Shown here: one piece after another, positions 10,723 through 23,560 of the stretch
Position numbering within the stretch: position 1 is the first letter of the stretch
Layout: each line of letters opens with the position of its first letter
Assembly (NCBI RefSeq): GCF_040958095.1
Contig: NC_091233.1
Location: forward strand, 5,300,780 to 5,364,779
Reading direction: 5' to 3'
Length of the DNA: 64,000 nt
DNA from: Procambarus clarkii
Taxonomy: Eukaryota; Arthropoda; Malacostraca; Decapoda; Cambaridae
Made by a program: the position numbers and the translations under genes
Notes under the pieces: generated by a model
Told to the model about the DNA's origin: nothing
Databases searched by the model: none
The model's input: only the letters and a program-made list of their open reading frames with translations

Positions 10723-11015
10723 TTATATTATTACTATTATTTTTATCCAATATATATATACATTTTGTCCTGTCCTCCATGGAGAGGGTTACAGACCAGT
10801 TAAACAAATAGTTCCCTGATTTATTGAACAATCACCCAAAAAGGTGATTGTAGTTCATGTAAAATACTAATCTAACCTACATACTAATATAAACACATTA
10901 ATATATAAATACATATATTTACGTCCATCCTAACTAAACAGTGTTCGAAGTGTCTTTTTACATAGTGTCATTAATATGCCTTTACAAAAAGTGAAATGCA
11001 ATTCTTTCCTGTTTG
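10723..11015. other. AT-rich insertion splitting a LINE A remnant
   Basis: About 290 bp separate the C-terminal codons from the 3' end of the same family A copy. Other copies have these two parts adjacent, so this is probably an insertion. It includes TTATTATTAT and TATATA tracts and a short hairpin, AATCACC-caaaaa-GGTGATT (10830-10850). The element type is unknown. Confidence 0.45.
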
Positions 11016-11155
11016 AGGCAGACTCCACACACAGTTTCAAATGTAGATATGACAGAGTCCAAAAGGCTCAAGAACCTGTACACTAACAGATTGACAGTTG
11101 AGAGGCGGGATCAAAGAGGCGAAGATCAATCCCGCCAAGCTCAATTAGGTGAGTA
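11016..11155 (+). mobile_element. LINE family A 3' end, plus orientation
   Basis: This is the family A 3' end from GAGGCAGACTCCA to the single terminal TTAGGTGAGTA (11145-11155). It continues the remnant at 10556-10722. Confidence 0.8.
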
Positions 11156-11549
<394 letters not shown>

Positions 11550-13319
11550 TGAGGCAGCTCTCATGTCAAGCTCTCAAGGTGTAGAAGGAAGTATTGTAGC
11601 TTGTAGTGTGGCTCCCAGGTGTTGTAACATGTAGTGTGGCTCCCAGGTGTTGTAGCATGTGGTGTGGCTCCCAGGTGTTGTAACATGTGGTGTGGCTCCC
11701 AGGTGTTGTAGCATGTGGTGTGGCTCCCAGGTGTTGTAACATGTGGTGTGGCACCCAGGTGTTGTAGCATGTGGTGTGGCACCCAGGTGTTGTAGCATGT
11801 GGTGTGGCTCCCAGGTGTTGTAACATGTAGTGTGGCTCCCAGGTGTTGTAGCATGTGGTGTGGCTCCCAGGTGTTGTAGCATGTGGTGTGGCTCCCAGGT
11901 GTTGTAACATGTAGTGTGGCTCCCAGGTGTTGTAGCATGTGGTGTGGCTCCCAGGTGTTGTAACATGTGGTGTGGCTCCCAGGTGTTGTAGCATGTGGTG
12001 TGGCTCCCAGGTGTTGTAACATGTGGTGTGGCACCCAGGTGTTGTAGCATGTGGTGTGGCTCCCATGTGTTGTAGCATGTAGTGTGGCTCCCAGGTGTTG
12101 TAGCATGTAGTGTGGCTCCCAGGTGTTGTAACATGTGGTGTGGCTCCCAGGTGTTATAACATGTGGTGTAGCCCCCAGGTGTTGTAGCATGTGGTGTGGC
12201 ACTCAGGTGTTGTAGCATGTGGTGTGGCACCCAGGTGTTGTAGCATGTTGTGTGGCTCCCAGGTGTAGTAACATGTGGTGTGGCACCCAGGTGTTGTAGC
12301 ATGTAGTGTGTCACAAAGGTGTTGTAGCATGTGGTGTGGCACTCAGGTGTTGCAGCATGTAGTGTGTCACAAAGGTGTTGTAGCATGTGGTGTGGCACCC
12401 AGGTGTTGCAGCATGTAGTGTGTCACAAAGGTGTTGTAGCATGTGGTGTGGCACTCAGGTGTTGTAGCATGTGGTGTGGCTCCCAGGTGTTGTAGCATGT
12501 TGTGTGGCTCCCAGGTGTAGTAACATGTGGTGTGGCACCCAGGTGTTGTAGCATGTAGTGTGGCACCCAGGTGTTGTAGCATGTGGTGTGGCTCCCAGGT
12601 GTTGTAGCATGTGGTGTGGCACCCAGGTGTTGTAGCATGTGGTGTGGCACCCAGGTGTTGTAGCATGTGGTGTGGCACCCAGGTGTTGTAGCATGTGGTG
12701 TGGCACCCAGGTGTTGTAGCATGTGGTGTGGCTCCCAGGTGTTGTAGCATGTGGTGTGGCTCCCAGGTGTTGTAGCATGTAGTGTGGCACCCTGGTGTTG
12801 TAGCATGTGGTGTGGCACCCAGGTGTTGTAGCATGTGGTGTGGCACCCAGGTGTTGCAGCATGTGGTGTGGCACCCAGGTGTTGTAGCATGTGGTGTGGT
12901 ACTCAGGTTTTGCAGCATGTGGTGTGGCTCCCAGGTGTTGTAGCATGTGGTGTGGCACTCAGGTGTTGTAGCATGTGGTGTGGCTCCCAGGTGTTGCAGA
13001 ATGTGGTGTGGCACTCAGGTGTTGTAGCATGTGGTGTGGCACCCAGGTGTTGTAGCATGTGGTGTGGCACCCAGGTGTTGTAGCATGTGGTGTGGCACCC
13101 AGGTGTTGTAGCATGTAGTGTGGCTCCCAGGTGTTGTAACATGTGGTGTGGCTCCCAGGTGTTGTAGCATGTTGTGTGGCTCCCAGGTGTTGTAGCATGT
13201 TGTGTGGCTCCCAGGTGTTGTAGCATGTGGCGTGGCACCCAGGTGTTGTAGCATGTTGTGTGGCTCCCAGGTGTTGTAGCATGTTGTGTGGCTCCCAGGT
13301 GTTGCAGCATGTGGTGTGG

Positions 13320-16300
13320 CTCCCAGGTGTTGTAGCATGTGGTGTGGCACCCAGGTGTTGTAGCATGTGGTGTGGCACCCAGATGTTGTAGCATGTGGTG
13401 TGGCTCCCAGGTGTTGTAGCATGTTGTGTGGCACCCAGGTGTTGTAGCATATAGTGTGGCTCCCAGGTGTTGTAGCTTGTTGTGTGGCACCCAGGTGTTG
13501 TAGCATGTAGTGTGGCTCCCAGGTGTTGTAGCATGTGGTGTGGCACCCAGGTGTAGCAGCATGTGGTGTGGCACCCAGGTGTTGTAGCATGTGGTGTGGC
13601 ACCCAGGTGTTGTAGCATGTGGTGTGGCACCCAGGTGTTGTAGCATATAGTGTGGCTCCCAGGTGTTGTAGCATGTAGTGTGGCTCCCAGGTGTTGCAGC
13701 ATGTGGTGTGGCTCCCAGGTGTTGTAGCATGTGGTGTGGCACCCAGGTGTTGTAACATGTGGTGTGGCTCCCAGGTGTTGTAACATGTGGTGTGGCTCCC
13801 AGGTGTTGTAGCATGTTGTGTGGCACCCAGGTGTTGTAGCATGTAGTGTGGCTCCCAGGTGTTGTAGCATGTGGTGTGGCACCCAGGTGTTGCAGCATGT
13901 GGTGTGGCACCCAGGTGCTGTAGCATGTGGTGTGGCACCCAGGTGTTGTAGCATGTAGTGTGGCTCCCAGGTGTTGCAGCATGTGGTGTGGCTCCCAGGT
14001 GTTGTAGCATGTGGTGTGGCACCCAGGTGTTGTAACATGTGGTGTGGCTCCCAGGTGTTGTAGCATGTAGTGTGGCTCCCAGGTGTTGTAGCATGTGGTG
14101 TGGCACCCAGGTGTTGTAACATGTAGTGTGGCTCCCAGGTGTTGTAGCATGTGGTGTGGCACTCAGGTTTTGCAGCATGTGGTGTGGCACCCAGGTGTTG
14201 TAGCATGTGGTGTGGCACCCAGGTGTTGTAGCATGTGGTGTGGCTCCCAGGTGTTGTAACATGTGGTGTGGCACCCAGGTGTTGTAGCATGTAGTGTGGC
14301 ACCCAGGTGTTGTAGCATGTAGTGTGGCTCCCAGGTGTTGTAGCATGTGGTGTGGCACCCAGGTGTTGTAACATGTGGTGTGGCACCCAGGTGTTGTAAC
14401 ATGTGGTGTGGCTCCCAGGTGTTCTAGCATGTAGTGTGGCACCCAGGTGTTGTAACATGTGGTGTGGCTCCCAGGTGTTGTAGCATGTGGTGTGGCGCCC
14501 AGGTGTTGTAGCATGTAGTGTGGCTCCCAGGTGTTGTAGCATGTGGTGTGGCACCCAGGTGTTGCAGCATGTGGTGTGGCACCCAGGTGTTGCAGCATGT
14601 GGTGTGGCTCCCAGGTGTTGTAGCATGTGGTGTGGCACCCAGGTGTTGTAGCATGTGGTGTGGCACTCAGGTGTTGTAGCATGTGGTGTGGCACCCAGGT
14701 GTTGTAGCATGAGGTGTGGCACTCAGGTTTTGCAGCATGTAGTGTGGCACCCAGGTGTTGTAGCATGTGGTGTGGCTCCCAGGTGTTGTAGCATGTGGTG
14801 TGGCACTCAGGTTTTGCAGCATGTGGTGTGGCACCCAGGTGTTGTAGCATGTGGTGTGGCACTCAGGTGTTGTAGCATGTGGTGTGGCTCCCAGGTGTTG
14901 TAGCATGTTGTGTGGCTCCCAGGTGTATTAACATGTGGTGTGGCTCCCAGGTGTTGTAACATGTGGTGTGGCTTCAAGGTGTTGTAGCATGTAGTGTGGC
15001 TCCCAGGTGTTGTAGCATGTGGTGTGGCACCCAGGTGTTGTAGCATGTAGTGTGGCTCCCAGGTGTTGTAGCATGTTGTGTGGCACCCAGGTGTTGCAGC
15101 ATGTAGTGTGGCTCCCAGGTGTTGTAGTATGTGGTGTGGCACTCAGGTTTTGCAGCATGAGGTGTGGCACCCAGGTGTTGTAGCATGTGGTGTGGCACTC
15201 AGGTTTTGCAGCATGTGGTGTGTCACTCAGGTGTTGTAGCATGTGGTGTGGCACCCAGGTGTTGTAGCATGTGGTGTGGCTCCCAGGTGTTGTAGCATGT
15301 TGTGTGGCTCCCAGGTGTAGTAACATGTGGTGTGGCTCCCAGGTGTTGTAACATGTGGTGTGGCTCCAAGGTGTTGTAGCATGTTGTGTGGCTCCCAGGT
15401 GTTGTAGCATGTTGTGTGGCTCCCAGGTGTTGTAGCATGTGATGTGACACCCAGGTGTTGTAGCATGTGGTGTGGCACCCAGGTGTTGTAACATGTGGTG
15501 TGGCTCCCAGGTGTTGTAACATGTGGTGTGGCACCCAGGTGTTGTAGCATGTAGTGTGGCTCCCAGGTGTTGTAGCATGTGATGTGGCTCCCAGGTGTTG
15601 TAACATGTGGTGTGGCTCCCAGGTGTTGTAGCATGTTGTGTGGCTCCCAGGTGTTGCAGCATGTAGTGTGGCACCCAGGTGTTGCAGCATGTGGTGTGGC
15701 TCCCAGGTGTTGTAGCATGTGGTGTGGCACCCAGGTGTTGTAGCATGTGGTGTGGCACTCAGGTGTTGTAGCATGTGGTGTGGCACCCAGGTGTTGTAGC
15801 ATGAGGTGTGGCACTCAGGTTTTGCAGCATGTGGTGTGTCACCCAGGTGTTGTAGCATGTGGTGTGGCTCCCAGGTGTTGTAGCATGTGGTGTGGCACTC
15901 AGGTTTTGCAGCATGTGGTGTGGCACCCAGGTGTTGTAGCATGTGGTGTGGCACTCAGGTGTTGTAGCATGTGGTGTGGCTCCCAGGTGTTGTAGCATGT
16001 TGTGTGGCTCCCAGGTGTATTAACATGTGGTGTTGCTCCCAGGTGTTGTAACATGTGGTGTGGCTTCAAGGTGTTGTAGCATGTAGTGTGGCTCCCAGGT
16101 GTTGTAGCATGTGGTGTGGCACCCAGGTGTTGTAGCATGTAGTGTGGCTCCCAGGTGTTGTAGCATGTTGTGTGGCACCCAGGTGTTGCAGCATGTAGTG
16201 TGGCTCCCAGGTGGTGTAGCATGTGGTGTGGCACTCAGGTTTTGCAGCATGAGGTGTGGCACCCAGGTGTTGTAGCATGTTGTGTGGCTCCCAGTAGTAA

Positions 16301-19300
16301 CATGTGGTGTGGCTCCCAGGTGTTGTAACATGTGGTGTGGCTCCAAGGTGTTGTAGCATGTTGTGTGGCTCCCAGGTGTTGTAGCATGTTGTGTGGCTCC
16401 CAGGTGTTGTAGCATGTGATGTGACACCCAGGTGTTGTAGCATGTGGTGTGGCACCCAGGTGTTGTAACATGTGGTGTGGCTCCCGGGTGTTGTAACATG
16501 TGGTGTGGCACCCAGGTGTTGTAGCATGTAGTGTGGCTCCCAGGTGTTGTAGCATGTGATGTGGCTCCCAGGTGTTGTAACATGTGGTGTGGCTCCCAGG
16601 TGTTGTAGCATGTTGTGTGGCTCCCAGGTGTTGTAGCATGTTGTGTGGCTCCCAGGTGTTGTAGCATGTAGTGTGGCACCCAGGTGTTGTAGCATGTGGT
16701 GTGGCACTCAGGTGTTGCAGCATGTGGTGTGGCACCCAGGTGTTGTAGCATGTAGTGTGGCACCCAGCTTTTGCAGCATGTGGTGTGGCACCCAGGTGTT
16801 GCAGCATGTGGTGTGGCTCCCAGGTGTTGTAGCATGTGGTGTGGCACTCAGGTTTTGCAGCAGGTGGTGTGGCACCCAGGTGTTGTAGCATGTGGTGTGG
16901 CACCCAGGTGTTGTAGCATGTGGTGTGGCTCCCAGGTGTTGTAGCATGTTGTGTGGCTCCCAGGTGTAGTAACATGTGGTGTGGCTCCCAGGTGTTGTAA
17001 CATGTGGTGTGGCTCCAAGGTGTTGTAGCATGTTGTGTGACTCCCAGGTGTTGTAGCATGTTGTGTGGCTCCCAGGTGTTGTAACATGTGGTGTGGATCC
17101 CAGGTGTTGCAGCATGTGGTGTGGCACCCAGGTGTTGTAGCATGTGGTGTGGCACCCAGATGTTGTAGCATGTGGTGTGGCTCCCAGGTGTTGTAGCATG
17201 TTGTGTGGCACCCAGGTGTTGTAGCATATAGTGTGGCTCCCAGGTGTTGTAGCTTGTTGTGTGGCACCCAGGTGTTGTAGCATGTAGTGTGGCTCCCAGG
17301 TGTTGTAGCATGTGGTGTGGCACCCAGGTGTAGCAGCATGTGGTGTGGCACCCAGGTGTTGTAGCATGTGGTGTGGCACCCAGGTGTTGTAGCATGTGGT
17401 GTGGCACCCAGGTGTTGTAGCATGTAGTGTGGCTCCCAGGTGTTGTAGCATGTAGTGTGGCTCCCAGGTGTTGCAGCATGTGGTGTGGCTCCCAGGTGTT
17501 GTAGCATGTGGTGTGGCACCCAGGTGTTGTAACATGTGGTGTGGCTCCCAGGTGTTGTAACATGTGGTGTGGCTCCCAGGTGTTGTAGCATGTTGTGTGG
17601 CACCCAGGTGTTGTAGCATGTAGTGTGGCTCCCAGGTGTTGTAGCATGTGGTGTGGCACCCAGGTGTTGCAGCATGTGGTGTGGCACCCAGGTGCTGTAG
17701 CATGTGGTGTGGCACCCAGGTGTTGTAGCATGTAGTGTGGCTCCCAGGTGTTGCAGCATGTGGTGTGGCTCCCAGGTGTTGTAGCATGTGGTGTGGCACC
17801 CAGGTGTTGTAACATGTGGTGTGGCTCCCAGGTGTTGTAGCATGTAGTGTGGCTCCCAGGTGTTGTAGCATGTGGTGTGGCACCCAGGTGTTGTAACATG
17901 TAGTGTGGCTCCCAGGTGTTGTAGCATGTGGTGTGGCACTCAGGTTTTGCAGCATGTGGTGTGGCACCCAGGTGTTGTAGCATGTGGTGTGGCACCCAGG
18001 TGTTGTAGCATGTGGTGTGGCTCCCAGGTGTTGTAACATGTGGTGTGGCACCCAGGTGTTGTAGCATGTAGTGTGGCACCCAGGTGTTGTAGCATGTAGT
18101 GTGGCACCCAGGTGTTGTAGCATGTGGTGTGGCACCCAGGTGTTGTAACATGTGGTGTGGCTCCCAGGTGTTGTAACATGTGGTGTGGCTCCCAGGTGTT
18201 CTAGCATGTAGTGTGGCACCCAGGTGTTGTAACATGTGGTGTGGCTCCCAGGTGTTGTAGCATGTGGTGTGGCGCCCAGGTGTTGTAGCATGTAGTGTGG
18301 CTCCCAGGTGTTGTAGCATGTGGTGTGGCACCCAGGTGTTGCAGCATGTGGTGTGGCACCCAGGTGTTGCAGCATGTGGTGTGGCTCCCAGGTGTTGTAG
18401 CATGTGGTGTGGCACCCAGGTGTTGTAGCATGTGGTGTGGCACTCAGGTGTTGTAGCATGTGGTGTGGCACCCAGGTGTTGTAGCATGAGGTGTGGCACT
18501 CAGGTTTTGCAGCATGTAGTGTGGCACCCAGGTGTTGTAGCATGTGGTGTGGCTCCCAGGTGTTGTAGCATGTGGTGTGGCACTCAGGTTTTGCAGCATG
18601 TGGTGTGGCACCCAGGTGTTGTAGCATGTGGTGTGGCACTCAGGTGTTGTAGCATGTGGTGTGGCTCCCAGGTGTTGTAGCATGTTGTGTGGCTCCCAGG
18701 TGTATTAACATGTGGTGTGGCTCCCAGGTGTTGTAACATGTGGTGTGGCTTCAAGGTGTTGTAGCATGTAGTGTGGCTCCCAGGTGTTGTAGCATGTGGT
18801 GTGGCACCCAGGTGTTGTAGCATGTAGTGTGGCTCCCAGGTGTTGTAGCATGTTGTGTGGCACCCAGGTGTTGCAGCATGTAGTGTGGCTCCCAGGTGTT
18901 GTAGCATGTGGTGTGGCACTCAGGTTTTGCAGCATGAGGTGTGGCACCCAGGTGTTGTAGCATGTGGTGTGGCACTCAGGTTTTGCAGCATGTGGTGTGT
19001 CACTCAGGTGTTGTAGCATGTGGTGTGGCACCCAGGTGTTGTAGCATGTGGTGTGGCTCCCAGGTGTTGTAGCATGTTGTGTGGCTCCCAGGTGTAGTAA
19101 CATGTGGTGTGGCTCCCAGGTGTTGTAACATGTGGTGTGGCTCCAAGGTGTTGTAGCATGTTGTGTGGCTCCCAGGTGTTGTAGCATGTTGTGTGGCTCC
19201 CAGGTGTTGTAGCATGTGATGTGACACCCAGGTGTTGTAGCATGTGGTGTGGCACCCAGGTGTTGTAACATGTGGTGTGGTTCCCAGGTGTTGTAACATG

Positions 19301-20800
19301 TGGTGTGGCTCCCAGGTGTTGTAGCATGTTGTGTGGCTCCCAGGTGTTGCAGCATGTGGTGTGGCACCCAGGTGTTGCAGCATGTGGTGTGGCTCCCAGG
19401 TGTTGTAGCATGTGGTGTGGCACCCAGGTGTTGTAGCATGTGGTGTGGCACTCAGGTGTTGTAGCATGTGGTGTGGCACCCAGGTGTTGTAGCATGAGGT
19501 GTGGCACTCAGGTTTTGCAGCATGTGGTGTGTCACCCAGGTGTTGTAGCATGTGGTGTGGCTCCCAGGTGTTGTAGCATGTGGTGTGGCACTCAGGTTTT
19601 GCAGCATGTGGTGTGGCACCCAGGTGTTGTAGCATGTGGTGTGGCACTCAGGTGTTGTAGCATGTGGTGTGGCTCCCAGGTGTTGTAGCATGTTGTGTGG
19701 CTCCCAGGTGTATTAACATGTGGTGTTGCTCCCAGGTGTTGTAACATGTGGTGTGGCTTCAAGGTGTTGTAGCATGTAGTGTGGCTCCCAGGTGTTGTAG
19801 CATGTGGTGTGGCACCCAGGTGTTGTAGCATGTAGTGTGGCTCCCAGGTGTTGTAGCATGTTGTGTGGCACCCAGGTGTTGCAGCATGTAGTGTGGCTCC
19901 CAGGTGTTGTAGCATGTGGTGTGGCACTCAGGTTTTGCAGCATGAGGTGTGGCACCCAGGTGTTGTAGCATGTTGTGTGGCTCCCAGTAGTAACATGTGG
20001 TGTGGCTCCCAGGTGTTGTAACATGTGGTGTGGCTACAAGGTGTTGTAGCATGTTGTGTGCCTCCCAGGTGTTGTAGCATGTTGTGTGGCTCCCAGGTGT
20101 TGTAGCATGTGATGTGACACCCAGGTGTTGTAGCATGTGGTGTGGCACCCAGGTGTTGTAACATGTGGTGTGGCTCCCAGGTGTTGTAACATGTGGTGTG
20201 GCACCCAGGTGTTGTAGCATGTAGTGTGGCTCCCAGGTGTTGTAGCATGTGATGTGGCTCCCAGGTGTTGTAACATGTGGTGTGGCTCCCAGGTGTTGTA
20301 GCATGTTGTGTGGCTCCCAGGTGTTGTAGCATGTTGTGTGGCTCCCAGGTGTTGTAGCATGTAGTGTGGCACCCAGGTGTTGTAGCATGTGGTGTGGCAC
20401 TCAGGTGTTGCAGCATGTGGTGTGGCACCCAGGTGTTGTAGCATGTAGTGTGGCACCCAGCTTTTGCAGCATGTGGTGTGGCACCCAGGTGTTGCAGCAT
20501 GTGGTGTGGCTCCCAGGTGTTGTAGCATGTGGTGTGGCACTCAGGTTTTGCAGCATGTGGTGTGGCACCCAGGTGTTGTAGCATGTGGTGTGGCACCCAG
20601 GTGTTGTAGCATGTGGTGTGGCTCCCAGGTGTTGTAGCATGTTGTGTGGCTCCCAGGTGTAGTAACATGTGGTGTGGCTCCCAGGTGTTGTAACATGTGG
20701 TGTGGCTCCAAGGTGTTGTAGCATGTTGTGTGACTCCCAGGTGTTGTAGCATGTTGTGTGGCTCCCAGGTGTTGTAACATGTGGTGTGGCTCCCAGGTGT
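13320..20800. repeat. Tandem duplication of a ~3.75-kb block inside the 28-bp array
   Basis: Variant patterns at about 13.3-17.1 kb recur at about 17.1-20.8 kb. The offset is 3777 bp on the left (for example 14163-14402 against 17940-18179) and 3693 bp on the right (15747-15995 against 19440-19688). The difference of 84 bp is three units lost in copy 2. The 3-base deletion near 16293 recurs near 19986. The boundaries are approximate. Confidence 0.85.
14655..16234. repeat. Nested 1092-bp duplication in the 28-bp array
   Basis: The variant pattern at 14655-15142 is repeated 1092 bp (39 units) later at 15747-16234. The corresponding pair in the second large block lies 1008 bp (36 units) apart (18432 and 19440). 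Confidence 0.8.
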
Positions 20801-22004
20801 TGTAGCATGTGGTGTGGCTCCCAGGTGTTGCAGCATATAGTGTGGCACCCAGGTGTTGTAGCATGTAGTGTGGCACCCAGGTGTTGTAGCATGTAGTGTG
20901 GCACCCAGGTGTTGTAGCATGTCGTGTGGCACCCAGGTGTTGTAACATGTGGTGTGGCTCCCAGGTGTTGTAGCATGTAGTTTGACACCCAGGTGTTGTA
21001 GCATGTAGTGTGGCTCCCAGGTGTTGTAACATGTGGTGTGGCTCCCAGGTGTTGTAACATGTGGTGTGGCTCCCAGGTGTTGTAGCATGTGGTGTGGCAC
21101 TCAGGTTTTGCAGCATGTGGTGTGGCACCCAGGTGTTGTAGCATGTGGTGTGGCTCCAAGGTGTTGTAGCATGTTGTGTGGCTCCCATGTGTTGTAGCAT
21201 GTGGTGTGGCACCCAGGTGTTGTAACATGAGGTGTGGCTCCCAGGTGTTGTATGATGTGGTGTGGCTCCCAGGTGTTGTAGCATGTGGTGTGGCACCCAG
21301 GTGTTGTAGCATGTGGTGTGGCTCCAAGGTGTTGTAGCATGTTGTGTGGCTCCCAGGTGTTGTAGCATGTGGTGTGGCTCCCAGGTGTTGTAGCATGTAG
21401 TGTGGCACCCAGGTGTTGTAGCATGTGGTGTGGCACCCAGGTGTTGTAGCATGTGGTGTGGCACCCAGGTGTTGTAGCATGTGGTGTGGCACCCAGGTGT
21501 TGTAGCATGTAGTGTGACACCCAGGTGTTGTAGCATGTGGTGTGGCTCCTAGATGTTGTAGCATGTGGTGTGGCACCCAGGTGTTGTAGCATGTGGTGTG
21601 GCACCCAGGTGTTGTAGCATGTGGTGTGACACCCAGGTGTTGTAGCATGTGGTGTGACACGCAGGTGTTGTAGCATGTGGTGTGGCACCCAGGTGTTGTA
21701 GCATGTTGTGTGGCTCCCAGGTGTTGTAGCATGTGGTGTGGCACCCAGGTGTTGTAGCATGTGGTGTGGCACCCAGGTGTTGTAGCATGTGGTGTGGCAC
21801 CCAGGTGTTGTAGCATGTGGTGTGGCACCCAGGTGTTGTAGCATGTGGTGTGGCACTCAGGTGTTGTAGCATGTGGTGTGGCACCCATTTGTTGTAGCAT
21901 GTGGTGTGGCACCCAGGTGTTGTAACATGTGGTGTGGCTCCCAGGTGTTGTAGCATGTGGTGTGGCACTCAGGTGTTGTAGCATGTGGTGTGGCACCCAG
22001 GTGT

Positions 22005-22377
22005 CTCATTGTAACATCGTGAATTTGATTGTTACGAAGTCGTATATTGACTGAAAGTGTTCATGTTAAGTTGTGTTACTGCCTGGCAAAAGTTTGGAGT
22101 GGTGTCCGCCCGGCCTTGACGCCTGCTGTTATGGCAACACGACAGGTCGTTTCCCAGTTTGTTCTCTTTGTAAATTAGATTTTTTGTCGATTACAAAGTC
22201 CCAAGTAGGACAAGTTTATTAAGTTGAGAAAATAGAATATTGCCATTTAAGTGATGTTTCTAATGTTGATGTTTCCTGTAAATTTTGATGAATTATAATT
22301 GCCCTTTCTGATAGTACCTATACTTCAGTAAAATTTACTTCGGGTATCCCTGTGGGTTTGTTTATACCGAACCCAGA
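22005..22377. other. Single-copy non-coding spacer
   Basis: No gene or repeat recognised. Confidence 0.5.
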
Positions 22378-22707
22378 TCTATATAAATAAAAATGTAAAT
22401 GTTCGTTTGTTCAAAATCGCTAATCTCCGAAAGTTCTTCACCAATTGCTTTAAAATTTTCACACAACGTTCCATTCGCATCCGAGCAAATTTTTATATAC
22501 ATACTATATAGATCTTAGACAGGGAAAAAACCTGTTTTTTAAATGTTTTTTTCATGTGTTTTTCATATGAAGGAAATCTTTGAAACCTCAAAACCGATTG
22601 CTTTGAAATTTTGACTCAATGTTGCATTGGAATAGATGCGTGTTTTCATGCACCTACTATTTACATGCCGCACCTGTGACAGGAAAAAACATGCTTCTTT
22701 TGAAACA

Positions 22708-22723
22708 CAGCGCCATCTGTTGG
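22708..22723 (-). promoter_or_regulatory. CTCF-like motif, Helitron repeat 1
   Basis: The reverse complement CCAACAGATGGCGCTG matches the 14-base CTCF core CCASYAGRKGGCRS with a single mismatch, the best match in the window. Occupancy is inference. Confidence 0.4.
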
Positions 22724-22878
22724 ACGTAAGAGCAACACGCGCTGTAATCTCCAAAAGTTCTACATTGATTGGTTTGAAATTTTGACCCAACATTCCATTC
22801 GAATACGCGTATGGTTTTATATACCTTCTACATAGATGCCACACCTGTGACAGGTAAAACATTCTTTTTTGTAAGAAA

Positions 22879-22894
22879 TAGCGCCATCTGTTGC
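22879..22894 (-). promoter_or_regulatory. CTCF-like motif, Helitron repeat 2
   Basis: The reverse complement GCAACAGATGGCGCTA is the second tandem copy of the site, with two mismatches to the CTCF core. Confidence 0.35.
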
Positions 22895-23122
22895 ACATAA
22901 GAGCAACACTCGTTATACTAAATATGTTACACTTTCATTCCAGTGTTTCCGACTGCATTGACTAATTTTATTTTGCATTGATATATTTTATTTTATGTGA
23001 CATTGCATCGGAGTTGAGCTGTGTTGTTTACCATTCCATTCATTTTATGAGTACAGTGTATTTTTTTATTTTTTTTCATTTCTTTTCATATCATTTTTAC
23101 TGTTTTTGTATATTTTAGTGAT

Positions 23123-23149
23123 GGGAACATCAGATCATTCGATGTTCCC
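23123..23149. other. Perfect 9-bp-stem hairpin
   Basis: GGGAACATC (23123-23131) pairs with GATGTTCCC (23141-23149) around a 9-base loop. The left arm and loop recur at 23162 (GGGAACATCAGATCA). It may be the Helitron 3' hairpin. Confidence 0.6.
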
Positions 23150-23174
23150 AATTTCCAGATGGGAACATCAGATC

Positions 23175-23560
23175 ACTTGGGAATACATAGGACGAGGGAG
23201 TGGGGAATGGGGAGGACGAGGGAGTGGGAAATGGGGAGGACGAAAGGATGGGAGTAGGAGATTGTGGGGGAGGACGAGGAGACAGGGGAGGGGATAATGG
23301 TGTGGAGGACGAGGCGACGGGGGAGTTGGGGATGGTGGGGACGAGGGGACAGGGGGAATGCAGAACGGTGGGGAGGACGAGGGGACGCTGGAGTGGGGGA
23401 TAGTGGGAAGGACAGTGGGACGGGGTGGGAGGGAATGGTGGGGACGACCAGGGGATAGGGGAGTGAGGAATGGTTGGAAGGACGAGGGGCCAGGAGAGTG
23501 AGGGATGGTTGAGAGGACGAGGGGACGGTGGAGAGGGGAATGGTGGGGGAGGACTGGGAG
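23175..23560. repeat. Purine-rich minisatellite (GGACGAGGG-based)
   Basis: Irregular units of about 24 to 48 bp are built on GGGGAGGACGAGGG and GAGTGGGGAATGG. Frames are open on both strands because of the composition only. Confidence 0.8.

Larger units (their letters stand above)
11590..22004. repeat. 28-bp minisatellite, about 372 units (10.4 kb)
   Basis: The unit core is CCCAGGTGTTGTAGCATG, with the variable positions CAC/CTC before it and GTGG/GTAG/GTTG after it. The period is 28 bp and the array is nearly gap-free. Since 28 is not a multiple of three, each unit shifts the reading frame. The minus strand has no stop in any phase, so all three minus frames read the same 28-residue cycle ([17 protein letters not shown] and so on), giving open stretches of up to 754 codons. 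No start context or non-repeat coding sequence adjoins it; these are not proteins. Each unit has a CAGGTG E-box and many have a TGTGGT Runt-type core. Internal duplications are listed separately. Confidence 0.97.
22378..23160 (+). mobile_element. Helitron-like non-autonomous element
   Basis: It starts at 22378 as A|TCTATATAAATAAAAATG, which is typical of arthropod Helitron 5' ends (a TC start after an A). It contains two diverged ~165-bp tandem repeats (22580-22735 and 22745-22925), each with TTTGAAATTTTGAC, CACCTGTGACAGG and GCGCCATCTGTTG blocks. It has no coding capacity. A 9-bp-stem hairpin (23123-23149) near the right end could be the terminal hairpin, but I see no clean CTRR end, so the right boundary is uncertain. 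Confidence 0.5.

Noticed and set aside
11561-21996. His/Thr-rich repeat proteins in the 28-bp array
   Set aside because: All three minus frames read the same cycle; openness follows from the unit having no stop in any phase.
11590-22004. Dense E-box (CAGGTG) and Runt (TGTGGT) sites as an enhancer array
   Set aside because: The motifs are short and fixed by the repeat unit; no independent regulatory evidence.
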